From contig NZ_JAGGPU010000011.1 in assembly GCF_018613605.1 (NCBI RefSeq), positions 1-64,000 of the forward strand: 64,000 bases of DNA, written 5' to 3'. A model generated the notes under the pieces. It worked only from the letters and a program-made list of their open reading frames with translations, ran no database searches and was not told the origin of the DNA. Each line of letters starts with the position of its first letter. The first letter of the stretch is position 1. This DNA is from Pedobacter sp. ISL-64 (lineage in GTDB: Bacteria; Bacteroidota; Bacteroidia; Sphingobacteriales; Sphingobacteriaceae). The translations under genes and the position numbers were made by a program. This document shows, in pieces, positions 27,497 through 37,460 of the stretch.

Positions 27497-28768
27497 TTAA
27501 ATAACTTTATTGAATAGGTTTACTTGCTCTTTTGTCATTGCAGATGCTGTATAAGGTTGAAATGCTTTCCAATTTGTTTGAGGGATTAATTTTTGCACAA
27601 CATTTTGTAGATATTCATTTAGTTGGTCAAAGGCAGAATTTTCATTTGCATCAATATCCAAATGATATCCTGCATTACAATCCTTAATGATTTGTGTAGC
27701 ACTGCTTGCTTGGTGCAAAACAGCAAGTAGCGGTTTTTTAGCTAAGATATACGGATAAAGTTTTGAAGCGGTATATGCAGCTTGATTTGATCCAATGATA
27801 AGCAAACCGTCAGCTTGTTGCAAGCAATTAATGCTATCGTAAAAACCAATTCTATCCGTTTGCTCATGCACAAAAGGTAAGATGTTAAAGCGTTGTGCCA
27901 TAGGTAAAATTGTGTGCTCACCCTTTCCTCGGGGTGCATAACTTGTACCTATAAAATGCATTCTAATCTTCTTGAATACAATGGGGTTTAATTCTAGTCC
28001 TTTTTTGAAGAATGTAAAAAGTGTATTCAGCGCTGGATGCAGATCATAACCACCTCTACCCACATAAACCAAATTAATGTGACTGCTATCAAATCGAATT
28101 TTTAGGTTTGAACCATTGATTGTTGCAATTTTAAAATCCAAATCAAAAGCGCCAAAAGTAATCACAGCGCTTGGTTTATCTTTTAAATATGGATAACGAA
28201 CTTTTAAAGTATCAATATAATTTGCCGAAACACTGATTAAGCCATCAACACTTTTCATGGCAATTGGTTCTAAATATTTATTCAAACGGTAGGAGAACCA
28301 ATACTTTTTAGGTCTTTCTTTTTTTGTTTTACTTTGATAGTAATCAGTATGCCAAGGATCTTGCATATCGATAACATAAGGTATACCATGTTTTTTTTTC
28401 CAATAAGCGCCCAAAATACAAATTGGAAAAGCAGTAGTCGAAAAATATATTAAATCGAATGTTTCCTTTTTTAGTAACTCATTTACTTTATTTCGGTAAA
28501 ACCATAAAGAGCGTAAAGCTAAATTCCCAAGCCCAAGCTTACTTGTCCATTTTTTTGATAACGCTTTTACGCGATGGATTTTTACCTTATTTGGTATAGA
28601 TTGTAATAAGAGTGGGTCTTTTACCGTATCAATATATTCATCTTCAACAGTTACAACTTCTGCATCCCATCCAAAGTTTTCAAAGTACGGCAAACTCATT
28701 CTAATGCGTTGCATATCCGCTGTATTGGCAGGAGAAAAATAAGGAGATATGATGAGAACGCGTTTCAA
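27497..28768 (-). CDS. Glycosyltransferase, GT4-like
   Basis: A 423-residue GT-B type protein. The N-terminal domain begins VLIISPYFSPANTADMQRIR and contains YFSTTAFPICILGAYWKKKHGIPYVIDMQDPWHTDYY split over typical positions, a pattern of GT4-like transferases ('IDMQDPW'). The C-terminal domain has LVYVGRGGYDLHPALNTLF and GLLIIGSNQAAYTASKLYPY but no standard E-x7-E motif. Gap of seven bases to the upstream gene; abuts the FkbM gene downstream. Substrate unknown. Confidence 0.85.
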   Translation of the reverse strand: MKRVLIISPYFSPANTADMQRIRMSLPYFENFGWDAEVVTVEDEYIDTVKDPLLLQSIPNKVKIHRVKALSKKWTSKLGLGNLALRSLWFYRNKVNELLKKETFDLIYFSTTAFPICILGAYWKKKHGIPYVIDMQDPWHTDYYQSKTKKERPKKYWFSYRLNKYLEPIAMKSVDGLISVSANYIDTLKVRYPYLKDKPSAVITFGAFDLDFKIATINGSNLKIRFDSSHINLVYVGRGGYDLHPALNTLFTFFKKGLELNPIVFKKIRMHFIGTSYAPRGKGEHTILPMAQRFNILPFVHEQTDRIGFYDSINCLQQADGLLIIGSNQAAYTASKLYPYILAKKPLLAVLHQASSATQIIKDCNAGYHLDIDANENSAFDQLNEYLQNVVQKLIPQTNWKAFQPYTASAMTKEQVNLFNKVI

Positions 28769-28775
28769 TTAAATT

Positions 28776-29990
28776 TCAATTTTCGATTGTATATTTTACA
28801 TTAGATAGAAATTTTTCCTTTTCACTATCCCAGTTTAAAGTTTCACCTGCATATTTAAAAGCTTGTTTTTGATGAGCAAATAATAAATATTTATCTTCTA
28901 AATACATTTTTAAGGCATGGGTCAAAGACTCAGAGTCATTTTTCTTATAGATTATTCCCATATTAGGATAATCTTCAATTAATTGTTTTTGAGCTGTGGT
29001 GTCTGATGCAATAATGGCTAATCCAGACTGGATATAAGTAAAGATTTTATTGGTTAAACAGATATCTCGATTTTTCGGAATTCCAATTTCTGTTGCTAAA
29101 CCGATGTCAAACTTTTGGGCAAATGAAATAATTTGGTCTGGAGAAATAGGATGATAATAGCATATTGGATGAAACACCTCATTTTCTAGCGCAATTTGAT
29201 TAAAATAATCTTTAATTCCATCCTTATGCTCACCCAATAAATGTAATTCAAACTTTTGCTTACAATTACCAATAGCTTTGATGACAGCTTCCAAGCCCCT
29301 ATCTCTACCAATGACTTGAGAAAACCAAAACAATTTAATAGGGTAATCATGTATAATTTCATTAATGTTTTCTTTTGGAAAAACATTAAGAATGGTGTGT
29401 GGTCTTAAGTTTGGATAGAGATGCTGGTAAGCTTTACTGATTAACGGACTAGCAGTACTTAAATAGTCTAAAACTGGTAAATATCTATCTTCCAAATGCA
29501 CCTTTAAACGCACATCAAATTGCTGAGGATCATCATATAGTTCATGGCGGTGAAAGTCTTCAGCATCAAAGCCCAATTTCGCTTTGTTTTTCTTCGCAGC
29601 GAGTGCTGCTGCTGGGAGTGCGGCTAAATTATGGGCGATATAGACATCTGCTTTTATTTTTTTAGCCTGATTAACCAATTCAGGAGTACATCTTCCAATG
29701 GCATAAAGTGCTGTAAATTTAATGCCAATAAGCTTTGCTAACCACTGTGCCAGCTTATGCCTAATTGTCGTAGAAAGATAAGTTATTCGACTTTCGGTTG
29801 GATGCCCACCAACCTTGATGGATTTTAATCTGGTCTCGTTTAAAATTTCAAAATCCAGACGTTCGGCCCAAGCTATACGGAATTGGTAAATCAAAGTTAC
29901 TTCATAGCCTGCATTTATTAGGGCAAAAGCCTCTTTCACAAGCCTAGGGTTTGTGGAGGGTTGCCCTGATGTAATCAATACAACTTTCAT
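28776..29990 (-). CDS. Glycosyltransferase, GT4-like
   Basis: A 404-residue GT-B protein. The start VVLITSGQPSTNPRLVKEAF is a typical N-terminal nucleotide-fold of capsule GTs; ADVYIAHNLAALPAAALAA and GFDAEDFHRHELYDDP follow. The C-terminal domain has WFSQVIGRDRGLEAVIKAIG and NRDICLTNKIFTYIQSGLAI in the place of the usual donor-binding motif. Seven-base gaps on both sides show co-transcription with the FkbM gene upstream and the GT downstream. Confidence 0.86.
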   Translation of the reverse strand: MKVVLITSGQPSTNPRLVKEAFALINAGYEVTLIYQFRIAWAERLDFEILNETRLKSIKVGGHPTESRITYLSTTIRHKLAQWLAKLIGIKFTALYAIGRCTPELVNQAKKIKADVYIAHNLAALPAAALAAKKNKAKLGFDAEDFHRHELYDDPQQFDVRLKVHLEDRYLPVLDYLSTASPLISKAYQHLYPNLRPHTILNVFPKENINEIIHDYPIKLFWFSQVIGRDRGLEAVIKAIGNCKQKFELHLLGEHKDGIKDYFNQIALENEVFHPICYYHPISPDQIISFAQKFDIGLATEIGIPKNRDICLTNKIFTYIQSGLAIIASDTTAQKQLIEDYPNMGIIYKKNDSESLTHALKMYLEDKYLLFAHQKQAFKYAGETLNWDSEKEKFLSNVKYTIEN

Positions 29991-29997
29991 AGTTTAG

Positions 29998-30720
29998 CTA
30001 GAGCCATCGTGTTGATGAAACTAACGGATGTGTTTGTTTAATAAATAGAAAATCTGATTGAAACAGTGCTTTGTCGTAAGGCCTACGCATGATTGAGCAT
30101 ATATCATATAAGATAAACCCATTATCCTTCATAAATAAAATGACGTCGCTAACTAATGGTGCACCTTTGTAAATCCCAAGCATGGAAACTTCCATGAGTA
30201 CTGCCTGCGCAGATTTTAAAACAGTCAGACCGCCTTTTAAGATTTCAATTTCCGATCCTTGGGTATCAAGTTTAATAAGGTCTACAGATTCGAAATCTGT
30301 TTCTACAACAACTTCATCTAGAAGTTGAAGTTGTATGGTCTCCACTTTTGCATTGGTCTCATTATCCTCTTTGAAAATGGAACTCGCTGATTCGTAAATA
30401 TTAAATTCAACATACTTTTTTTCAGCACCCAAAAGGGCAATATTTACTTTTGAACCAAAGATTTGCTTTGATACTTGATCTAAAAGAGGCTTTTTATTTT
30501 GCTGTCCTTCAATCATCAATAGCTGCACACCCGGAAAAATCTGATTAATCTCCAAAGCCCAATACCCCTCATAAGCACCAATGTCGATAATTTTTTTAGG
30601 ATTGAAACCCAATTTCTTCAGTCTTGTAAATGAAGATTTTTGGGAAGGTACTTCAAATTTAGTTTTTATAATCTCAACCAGCTTTTTGGGGATGAGCTTA
30701 ATAATCAGTTTTTTTATCAT
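29998..30720 (-). CDS. FkbM family methyltransferase
   Basis: A 240-residue SAM-dependent methyltransferase of the FkbM family. The SAM-binding motif is KKIIDIGAYEGYWALEINQI, with LLMIEGQQNKKPLLDQV and the conserved VDLIKLDTQGSEIEILKGGL. It overlaps the preceding GT gene by 23 bases and is followed by a GT after seven bases. Likely methylates a sugar of the glycan, possibly the product of an adjacent transferase. Confidence 0.9.
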   Translation of the reverse strand: MIKKLIIKLIPKKLVEIIKTKFEVPSQKSSFTRLKKLGFNPKKIIDIGAYEGYWALEINQIFPGVQLLMIEGQQNKKPLLDQVSKQIFGSKVNIALLGAEKKYVEFNIYESASSIFKEDNETNAKVETIQLQLLDEVVVETDFESVDLIKLDTQGSEIEILKGGLTVLKSAQAVLMEVSMLGIYKGAPLVSDVILFMKDNGFILYDICSIMRRPYDKALFQSDFLFIKQTHPLVSSTRWL

Positions 30721-31738
30721 TTTGTAGTAGCGTTAAATACTCTTTAGCGATAACGGTGGCATCATATTTATGCTTAGCAGTCTCTCTACAAAGTTTTCGG
30801 TTTATCGTGTTAACTTTTAACAAATACTTTAGCATCTCTTCTTCATTTTCTACAATGAAACCTGATATTCCTTCGTCAATTACCTCAGGAACAGAACCCC
30901 TTTTAAAACCAATCACCGGAGTGCCGCATGCCATCGCTTCCACCATCACCATCCCGAAAGGTTCATCCCATTCTATGGGGAAAAGTAAGGCTTTTGCTTT
31001 TCCTAAGTATTCATTTTTTTGCTCATCATTTAGGGCGCCTAGGTAAATGATTTGTTCTCCATCAACCAAAGGTTCAATTTCATCCTTGAAGTAGGTGTAA
31101 TTATCTAGAGTGGTAGGGATATTTCCTCCAATCCATAATTTATGGTCTGTTTTTTTTGCAATGGCTATGGCTGTATGAAGGCCTTTTATCTTATCTAATC
31201 TCCCTAAAAACATCAATGGGGCATCATGAACTATTTTTTCTTGCAATTGATAATTGGAAAAATCAATGGCATTGTAAACAGTTTTCCAGGTTCCCGCTAC
31301 ATTACCGGTACTCACACAATAATTACTACAGGCAGTAAATACCAAATTTTTATTTGGCAACGATGTCACCAATTTAATCCCTTTTTGTGCAACAGGCCTA
31401 CCATAAGTCATGATTTTATGAGCCTTAGCATTCAGAATGGGTAAAAGATAAATTAAGCGACCAAAATTGTGAATAAAATCAAACTCATTTCTTTTAGTAA
31501 AAAGAAACTTCCAAGCAGATAATACCTCTTTAAACTGTTGAAATTTAGATCGTTTCAAATCATTCTTGCCAAAGCTGTAAACCTTTCCACTGATGTGTGA
31601 ATTTGGCCCACCCAATAAGCTTACTTCATGACCAAGTTTGTGGTATTCTTCGGCAAACATAAAAACCAGTCTTTCATGCCCGCCATACAGTGGCGGTGGG
31701 ACGGGAATTCCAGGGTCCATGATCAATAAAATTCTCAT
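30698..31738 (-). CDS. Glycosyltransferase family 4
   Basis: A 346-residue GT-B retaining transferase. Seen: MDPGIPVPPPLYGGHERLVF at the start (acceptor domain with the GG loop), APLMFLGRLDKIKGLHTAIA and LFPIEWDEPFGMVMVEAMAC (E-x7-E) followed by GTPVIGFKRGSVPEVI. This matches GDP-mannose or UDP-sugar dependent GT4 enzymes. Four-base overlap with the gene upstream; the 23-base overlap downstream suggests translational coupling with the FkbM methyltransferase. Confidence 0.92.
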   Translation of the reverse strand: MRILLIMDPGIPVPPPLYGGHERLVFMFAEEYHKLGHEVSLLGGPNSHISGKVYSFGKNDLKRSKFQQFKEVLSAWKFLFTKRNEFDFIHNFGRLIYLLPILNAKAHKIMTYGRPVAQKGIKLVTSLPNKNLVFTACSNYCVSTGNVAGTWKTVYNAIDFSNYQLQEKIVHDAPLMFLGRLDKIKGLHTAIAIAKKTDHKLWIGGNIPTTLDNYTYFKDEIEPLVDGEQIIYLGALNDEQKNEYLGKAKALLFPIEWDEPFGMVMVEAMACGTPVIGFKRGSVPEVIDEGISGFIVENEEEMLKYLLKVNTINRKLCRETAKHKYDATVIAKEYLTLLQNDKKTDY

Positions 31739-32721
31739 GAATAAACCTCGTTTAAAATTTCCAAGATTCGTTCGGCACTTCTTTCTAAGCTCAAATGCTT
31801 TAAAATATAATTCCTTGGAGCATATTTGTCATTTGACACGCCATTCATAAATAAAGGTAGTTTTTCTTTGAATTCATCGAGGTCTTTGAATTTTTCTCCA
31901 CAATGTTCATCAAAATAGGGAACTGAACTTGCAGGTACAGCTTCCGTTTCGCCCCACGCTAATCGATGTGGATCTAACCAAAATCCCTGATCCCATGCCA
32001 AAATGGGAACATTCATGGCCATCGCCTCCTGATAAGCTAGACCTTGACTTTCATGCTCACAAAGGAAAATCATGCCATAGCTATTGGATAGTTGCTTTTG
32101 GTAAGTCTTGATATCATACTGCCCATAACGAATGAGGTGATAGTCAATACCTTTTTGATCAAGTTGATTTAGTATAGGCTTGAGCAATATTTCTTCATTT
32201 TCAGTTTTATCCCAAAGGAATTTCACATAAACCAGCAGTCTTTTTGATGCACCTGAACTGGGCTTCCAAAATGCTGTATCTATTCCACTCGGCCAGCTTT
32301 TACATTTTCCTGCACCATACCATCTGTTGTAAAGTGATACTGTCCATGGAGAATGCTGAAGGTAAGTAGCTACAGGATATTGTTCAAATAAATCTGGCCA
32401 TTCAGATGGATGTGTCATCAATGCAATACCTGCAACAATTTTATTTGATTGATGGTAATGCTCCAAAACTTTGGGGCCACCTAATACAATGACCTGATCT
32501 TTAATTGTTAAGCGCTCAAATGGAATGTTAATCTCGTATTTAACATGCAACTTATCAAAGGATTTACAGAGATTTTTAAAAACTTTTTCAATTCCACTGG
32601 TCTTTTTCTTCTTGATGAGATTGCGTAACAAAGGAATAAGGTAACGATCGCCGGGAATAAAATGGTCTTTGCTTTTCTCTAAATGGAAATAAATGATAAT
32701 TCTATTTTCTATCTTGCCCAT
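31735..32721 (-). CDS. Glycosyltransferase, GT4-like
   Basis: A 328-residue protein with a GT4-type C-terminal domain. KRLLVYVKFLWDKTENEEIL starts the donor domain and FLCEHESQGLAYQEAMAMNV carries an E-x7-E arrangement, followed by PILAWDQGFWLDP. The N-terminal half is shorter than usual and contains VIVLGGPKVLEHYHQ and QHSPWTVSLYNRWYG. Overlaps: 20 bases with the CgeB-like gene upstream and four with the GT downstream. Substrate unknown. Confidence 0.82.
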   Translation of the reverse strand: MGKIENRIIIYFHLEKSKDHFIPGDRYLIPLLRNLIKKKKTSGIEKVFKNLCKSFDKLHVKYEINIPFERLTIKDQVIVLGGPKVLEHYHQSNKIVAGIALMTHPSEWPDLFEQYPVATYLQHSPWTVSLYNRWYGAGKCKSWPSGIDTAFWKPSSGASKRLLVYVKFLWDKTENEEILLKPILNQLDQKGIDYHLIRYGQYDIKTYQKQLSNSYGMIFLCEHESQGLAYQEAMAMNVPILAWDQGFWLDPHRLAWGETEAVPASSVPYFDEHCGEKFKDLDEFKEKLPLFMNGVSNDKYAPRNYILKHLSLERSAERILEILNEVYS

Positions 32722-33859
32722 TTAGAACATTAATAATTTGTTGAAGGCTGCTAGAAATATTTAGCTGATTTAATGCTTTTTGCTGTCCGGCTGTACGTAG
32801 ATTAGTCCTGCGCTGTTTATCTTGAGCCAACATTTTGCTTTTGTCTAGAAAATCATCAATTTGCTGATAAGTTAGTATCTCTTGGTCTAAATCGTATAAA
32901 TCTTCCAATCCTTCAGTATATTCAGTGAGGTAACATGCCCCCAGCATAGGTGCTTCAATATCTCTTAATCTTGAATAGGTGTCGGGTTGATGCATTGGAA
33001 AATTGAAGCTAGGATAACGGTTAATCCCTAATGTAATGGCGCTCTCGCGTGTAATCCTCACATAATCATCAAAACTTGGTTTACCTCTCAGCAAAGTGGA
33101 TAATGTTTCACTTATGGCTGGGTGATAAGATTTGTGTTTTAGCTTGTGATAAAATGAACAAATGCCATGTTTCGATAGGAAATTGATTTGATTTTTCAAT
33201 TTATCCATGGTAGAAAAAATTGGACCAACAGTACCTTGAGTTTCATCTATCCAACCACTTCCGTAGATATCAATTTTGCTAGTTCCTACCTGTTGCGATA
33301 GTTGCTCAAAAAATAGATGCCTTTGAATATCTTTTGAACCGATAAATACAATTTGATCTGTTTCTTCATCTGCTATAGTACGGTATTTTTGTTCAACCCA
33401 CATCGGCATCGGTAGATAAATATAGGCCAGTTGAGCATCTCGATAAAATTTGATGGCTTTATATTCAGGAACCCAATTAAGGTCGAAGATCGCAAATTCC
33501 TTTGGTACCTTTTTGAACATCCTTACATGATCACAAAAAAAATTGACACATGGGGTGCCCATCTTTTGGATCTCAGCAATGGCAGAAGAATCGACCTGTT
33601 CTGGATATAGATAGCTTAAAAAAAGATCTACCGGATTTTCCTTCAGGTAAGAGATTGCTTTTTCCCAAGATGACGTTTTCCATGCAGAAAACTCTTCCTC
33701 GCTTTGCTGAACCAAACCTTTGGCCCAATCTATATCCTTGCATTCAACCCAATTTGCGCCAAATTCTTCGATTCCATTTTTGATGTAATATTCCCAAAAA
33801 CTATATGCAGCAATAGGATGCTGAATTTGAGATTGAAGAAAGGATATAAAAATTTTCAT
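32702..33859 (-). CDS. CgeB-like glycosyltransferase
   Basis: A 385-residue protein resembling the CgeB/'spore maturation' type GT-B transferases (glyco_trans_1_2 C-terminal domain). Seen: CVNFFCDHVRMFKKVPKEFA, YIYLPMPMWVEQKYR, QIVFIGSKDIQRHLFFEQL, and the family end block APMLGACYLTEYTEGLEDLY with DLDQEILTYQQIDDFLDKSK. These enzymes sit in surface-glycan and spore-coat loci. Four-base overlap with the GT2 gene upstream. Confidence 0.87.
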   Translation of the reverse strand: MKIFISFLQSQIQHPIAAYSFWEYYIKNGIEEFGANWVECKDIDWAKGLVQQSEEEFSAWKTSSWEKAISYLKENPVDLFLSYLYPEQVDSSAIAEIQKMGTPCVNFFCDHVRMFKKVPKEFAIFDLNWVPEYKAIKFYRDAQLAYIYLPMPMWVEQKYRTIADEETDQIVFIGSKDIQRHLFFEQLSQQVGTSKIDIYGSGWIDETQGTVGPIFSTMDKLKNQINFLSKHGICSFYHKLKHKSYHPAISETLSTLLRGKPSFDDYVRITRESAITLGINRYPSFNFPMHQPDTYSRLRDIEAPMLGACYLTEYTEGLEDLYDLDQEILTYQQIDDFLDKSKMLAQDKQRRTNLRTAGQQKALNQLNISSSLQQIINVLNGQDRK

Positions 33860-34782
33860 GGTCTGATTAATGCCCTTCGAAAACGGAGTAGTTTTTCAGT
33901 GCGTTTAAATCCAAGTGTACGGTACAATTTTCCAAGCATTCCTTTTTCTGGTGGATTAAAATTTGGGTTCATTTCAAAAACCCATTCCACCACCGAAGAA
34001 GCTTCTTTGAGGTCGTATTTTGCGATCCAATGTGCTAAAACCCATAAAGTATTTAAACTGGCATTTTTTCTTCTTTGATTTAATGCATCATTCTTAGCTA
34101 ATGTTCCCAAGATTTTTTGGTAAATTTTCAGGTGCTGTGCATTTTGAATCATATGGTTGCTTGCGGAGGTAAACTGTAACCTTTCCTGGGTGTGTACACG
34201 ATGTGAGAGTGCATATCTATGATGTATAGATACTTGAGGGTTTTTTAGTGCGGTTTCAAGTACATATAAACGATCATCTCGAAAGGCAAAATCAGGACGA
34301 TGTGGAATGTCTTTGATAAAATTTTTCCTAAAGAGGTAAGATGAATAATGTGACGAATCACATTCTCCTAATTGTTGTGCAATGAAATCATCACAATCGA
34401 CCCACAGCTGACTTCTTAGCACTTTGTTGTTTTCATCAATTACTTGATAACCACTTACCACTACATCGGCTCCAGTTTCTTCTGCCAAGACTAATTGTTC
34501 ATCATTGGCCTTTGGAGAAAGTAGATCATCAGAATCTAGAAAGCGAATATATTTTCCTGTTGCCAATTCAAAACCTCTGTTCACTGCCCAACACTTCCCC
34601 AAATTTTCTTGTTTAATCGCTTTAATATCGGTTTGTGATTTTAACCATTCCCAGGTGGTATCGCTGCTACCATCGTCTATCACAATGATTTCTATTGAGC
34701 AGCTTGTATTTCTGCAACTTTCTATAGTTTGAGGTAAGCTCCACAATCGATTATAAGTTGGAATGATAATGCTGATATCCAT
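33856..34782 (-). CDS. Glycosyltransferase family 2
   Basis: A 308-residue GT-A transferase. N-terminal DISIIIPTYNRLWSLPQTIE, IIVIDDGSSDTTWEWLKSQ and the DxD-type motif RFLDSDDLLSPKANDEQL are plain. GRFAFRDDRLYVLETAL-like acceptor region follows (here PDFAFRDDRLYVLETALKNP). Abuts the gene upstream exactly and overlaps the CgeB-like gene by four bases. Donor unknown. Confidence 0.92.
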   Translation of the reverse strand: MDISIIIPTYNRLWSLPQTIESCRNTSCSIEIIVIDDGSSDTTWEWLKSQTDIKAIKQENLGKCWAVNRGFELATGKYIRFLDSDDLLSPKANDEQLVLAEETGADVVVSGYQVIDENNKVLRSQLWVDCDDFIAQQLGECDSSHYSSYLFRKNFIKDIPHRPDFAFRDDRLYVLETALKNPQVSIHHRYALSHRVHTQERLQFTSASNHMIQNAQHLKIYQKILGTLAKNDALNQRRKNASLNTLWVLAHWIAKYDLKEASSVVEWVFEMNPNFNPPEKGMLGKLYRTLGFKRTEKLLRFRRALIRP

Positions 34783-35751
34783 TTAGACCGTACGTTCTGA
34801 TTTCTCGATTTTTCTAATGCCGAATATTTTTCTGTAAACAGGACGGAATGTGTTTTTAACAGAAATCTTAATTTTCTCTGGCCATTCAATTTCAAATTTA
34901 GCTTGTAACTCTGTCAACCAATTTAATTTTTGGTTTAAGAAATGTTCTAATCGGAAAACTTCCCTTTGATAAGGATAATGTTTTGTATAGTAGCCTAAAA
35001 AATGAAAAATTAGCGGCTGAACTTTTTCAAATGGATACCAATCCTGATGCAATGGATGAGGTTTTGATGGATTAATTAACCACCTTTCACCGCTCACCAC
35101 ATCAATTTTATAGCCACCAGGGCAAGCTTGAGGATCGCTCATTGTGGTGCCATCGTCTATTAACGGTTGCATTTGATGAAGTTGCATTGCCAGTGCCATG
35201 ATTACCTCATCATTTGGTCGATTTCTCAATCTTTTGAATCCGATTTCATCATACCTTTTTTCCAAATCCCTTGCTGTTTCGTAAACTTCTTTGGCTTTTG
35301 CATTATTTTCTAAGTAATAAATGCCTCCGTTAAATTTGGGCATTTGAACAAGGTTAAACTGTTGAAGTATAGACTTAACATCTCCAAACCATTCTCCGTC
35401 ACTGATGTAGCCGCCAAGCACACTCACCGTGTTTCCAAGAAACTGATTAAAAATGAGTTCAATATTGCCAAAGATCAAACAATCACTATCGATAAAAAGT
35501 GTTTGCCCTGCTGGTACAATTTTATCAAGATGGAGTTTAGGAGAAAAACCAAGTCCGAAAGCGCCTTCTTCAATAACGATTGTTTTCGCCCAGGCTTTTA
35601 CATCAGCTGGAATAAATGCAGGTTGATCAGTAACAATGATGAATGAAATTGACTCGTGATCATTCCATCTGATAAAGGACCTCGCTAAATTAACAGCTAA
35701 GTCGACATATAATTTTTTTCCCGTCGCTAAAGTGATGACCTGCCTTTGCAT
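34783..35751 (-). CDS. GT-A fold glycosyltransferase-like protein, unclassified
   Basis: A 322-residue cytoplasmic protein with features of a nucleotide-diphospho-sugar transferase: ITLATGKKLYVDLAVNLARS at the N-terminus, LHLDKIVPAGQTLFIDSDCL with a DxD-like DSD, and FNGGIYYLENNAKAKEVYET, the pattern of glycogenin/GT8-like enzymes. The end is basic. I cannot place it in a CAZy family with confidence. It sits exactly between a methyltransferase and a GT2 gene with no spacing, so a glycan role is likely. Confidence 0.75.
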   Translation of the reverse strand: MQRQVITLATGKKLYVDLAVNLARSFIRWNDHESISFIIVTDQPAFIPADVKAWAKTIVIEEGAFGLGFSPKLHLDKIVPAGQTLFIDSDCLIFGNIELIFNQFLGNTVSVLGGYISDGEWFGDVKSILQQFNLVQMPKFNGGIYYLENNAKAKEVYETARDLEKRYDEIGFKRLRNRPNDEVIMALAMQLHQMQPLIDDGTTMSDPQACPGGYKIDVVSGERWLINPSKPHPLHQDWYPFEKVQPLIFHFLGYYTKHYPYQREVFRLEHFLNQKLNWLTELQAKFEIEWPEKIKISVKNTFRPVYRKIFGIRKIEKSERTV

Positions 35752-36621
35752 TTACCTATTTTTAATTCCTTGATAGATTTTTAGTCCGAATTGATAAAGT
35801 TTTGGAGAAAGTTTATGGACAAATCTTCTTCTGTAAGGGAGTCTATGAAGTGACAATTGGGTATTCCAAGCTAAAATAAAGGTATTTGCATTGGAATCTT
35901 CAACTGGAAGTGTGCCCATTCTTTTTAAATCTAATGCTTCCATTTTATTGAAAATAACAACAGGGTGGTAGGATTCAACCCTGAAATTATAAATCATAAA
36001 ACCACTCTTGGCACGGCTAATTACTTTTTCTAAATATTGATCTTGAATGAATGGTGTACATTCCGTAAAAGCGCAATTACTCACACAAATGTCGTAAGTT
36101 TGATTTTTTACTTCATCTAGATTGCCAAAAATCACTTTATCTAAATATTGATTTCCAAATTTCTCAAGGTATTTTGTTGTGAGCAGATTAACTTCTGGCA
36201 AATCAAAAATGGTATATGAGGCAATATTAAAACGATCCATCACCAGCTTGGCTAAACCACCATATCCACCACCAATCTCTACAAGATGTAAGCCATCAAG
36301 GTTCCCAAAACTATTTTCTAAATAAGCCAATTGACGGATGTAATGTAAAGTGGAGGGAGAAATATTCCCAATTTCTTCATAATAATGGATGTCAGCCCCT
36401 CCAAAATTGTCGTTTGTTTTGAAGGTATTAATTCCCGTTAACAATAATGGTGCATGTTTTTTGAGCTGATTTAAATAGGTTAATCCATCTTCATAAGAGA
36501 AATGTTCTAGGATTTCCTGAAATGCCTCATTTTGCCTGAAGGTACTGAACACAGCATCATCAGTAGCGGCTCTCTTACAGAAATCATTATAGCGTTGGTT
36601 GTCTGAAGCTGATTTCATCAA
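35752..36621 (-). CDS. Putative sugar O-methyltransferase
   Basis: A 289-residue SAM-dependent methyltransferase of the 'putative sugar O-methyltransferase' type. The SAM site is GLHLVEIGGGYGGLAKLVMD, followed by YTIFDLPEVNLLTTKYLEKF and DICVSNCAFTECTPFIQDQY. The last blocks (GFMIYNFRVESYHPV) match proteins seen in LPS/O-antigen loci. It abuts the following GT gene and overlaps the preceding one by four bases. Likely modifies the growing or finished glycan. Confidence 0.85.
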   Translation of the reverse strand: MMKSASDNQRYNDFCKRAATDDAVFSTFRQNEAFQEILEHFSYEDGLTYLNQLKKHAPLLLTGINTFKTNDNFGGADIHYYEEIGNISPSTLHYIRQLAYLENSFGNLDGLHLVEIGGGYGGLAKLVMDRFNIASYTIFDLPEVNLLTTKYLEKFGNQYLDKVIFGNLDEVKNQTYDICVSNCAFTECTPFIQDQYLEKVISRAKSGFMIYNFRVESYHPVVIFNKMEALDLKRMGTLPVEDSNANTFILAWNTQLSLHRLPYRRRFVHKLSPKLYQFGLKIYQGIKNR

Positions 36622-37460
36622 TCTTTGTTCTTGAGTGTTGATTGAGCTGAAGCTACAACTCTAAAGCAGAATTCGTAAATCTTATTGTTGTAGAGTTGAA
36701 CAACGAATAGTTTAAAGAAAGTACCTATCAACTTAAAAACCATGGTCACGCGTCGCCAAAAAGGAGGAACGGGAATAGTCATCAAATGTTCTTGCGTCTT
36801 AGCTCCTTCTAGAGAGTTGGTCATGTGCCATTTTCTTGGCGTTGTTTCCAGATAACCTTCATGTGAAATGGAGAATTGATCTACCGGGTCTAAAACCACA
36901 GTTTTAATATTTTCATCGGAAAATTTTTTAGTGAGGAAATTCTCAAAACCATCCTGACCTAATTGTCCACCCTTTGGCGCTAATTCCAATGCGAAAAATC
37001 CATCTTGCAACTGTTTAGTATTACAAAGGCATGGATTAGCGGAAAACCCATAGATAGAATTAAAGAAATTTCCCATCAATGGATTAATCTTCTCCTCTTG
37101 GGTTAATGGTCCGGTTTTGCTGAGCATAATCTCGGCCCAATCTTGATGGTTTTCAAGCTGTGCGGCAAGCGTTTCTAGGGCTACCGAAGAATGAAAAGTC
37201 CAATCATCCTCCAACCAAAAAAAGTAAGGGGTATTGATTGTTTTCAGCGTAGTAGAGATGCTATTTACATATCCGCTTCTTTGAGGATGCTGAAGAATAA
37301 CGTCAGGTTTAATCTCGTTGATCAGCTGAGGATTAACTTGTCCATCTACAGCAAGGATAACCTTCGTCCAGTTATAGCTAAAATGTTTGCGAAATGAGTT
37401 GATGGTTTGACTTAACAGATGCTCACGTCCTTCGCAAGTAAAAATGACAAGTGAAATCAT
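36618..37460 (-). CDS. Glycosyltransferase family 2-like
   Basis: A 280-residue GT-A like protein: SLVIFTCEGREHLLSQTINS, VILAVDGQVNPQLINEI and PYFFWLEDDWTFHSSVALET, where EDDW is the metal/nucleotide site. A hydrophobic segment near the C-terminus (VFKLIGTFFKLFVVQLY) may attach it to the membrane. Four-base overlaps on both sides. Specificity unknown. Confidence 0.83.
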   Translation of the reverse strand: MISLVIFTCEGREHLLSQTINSFRKHFSYNWTKVILAVDGQVNPQLINEIKPDVILQHPQRSGYVNSISTTLKTINTPYFFWLEDDWTFHSSVALETLAAQLENHQDWAEIMLSKTGPLTQEEKINPLMGNFFNSIYGFSANPCLCNTKQLQDGFFALELAPKGGQLGQDGFENFLTKKFSDENIKTVVLDPVDQFSISHEGYLETTPRKWHMTNSLEGAKTQEHLMTIPVPPFWRRVTMVFKLIGTFFKLFVVQLYNNKIYEFCFRVVASAQSTLKNKD

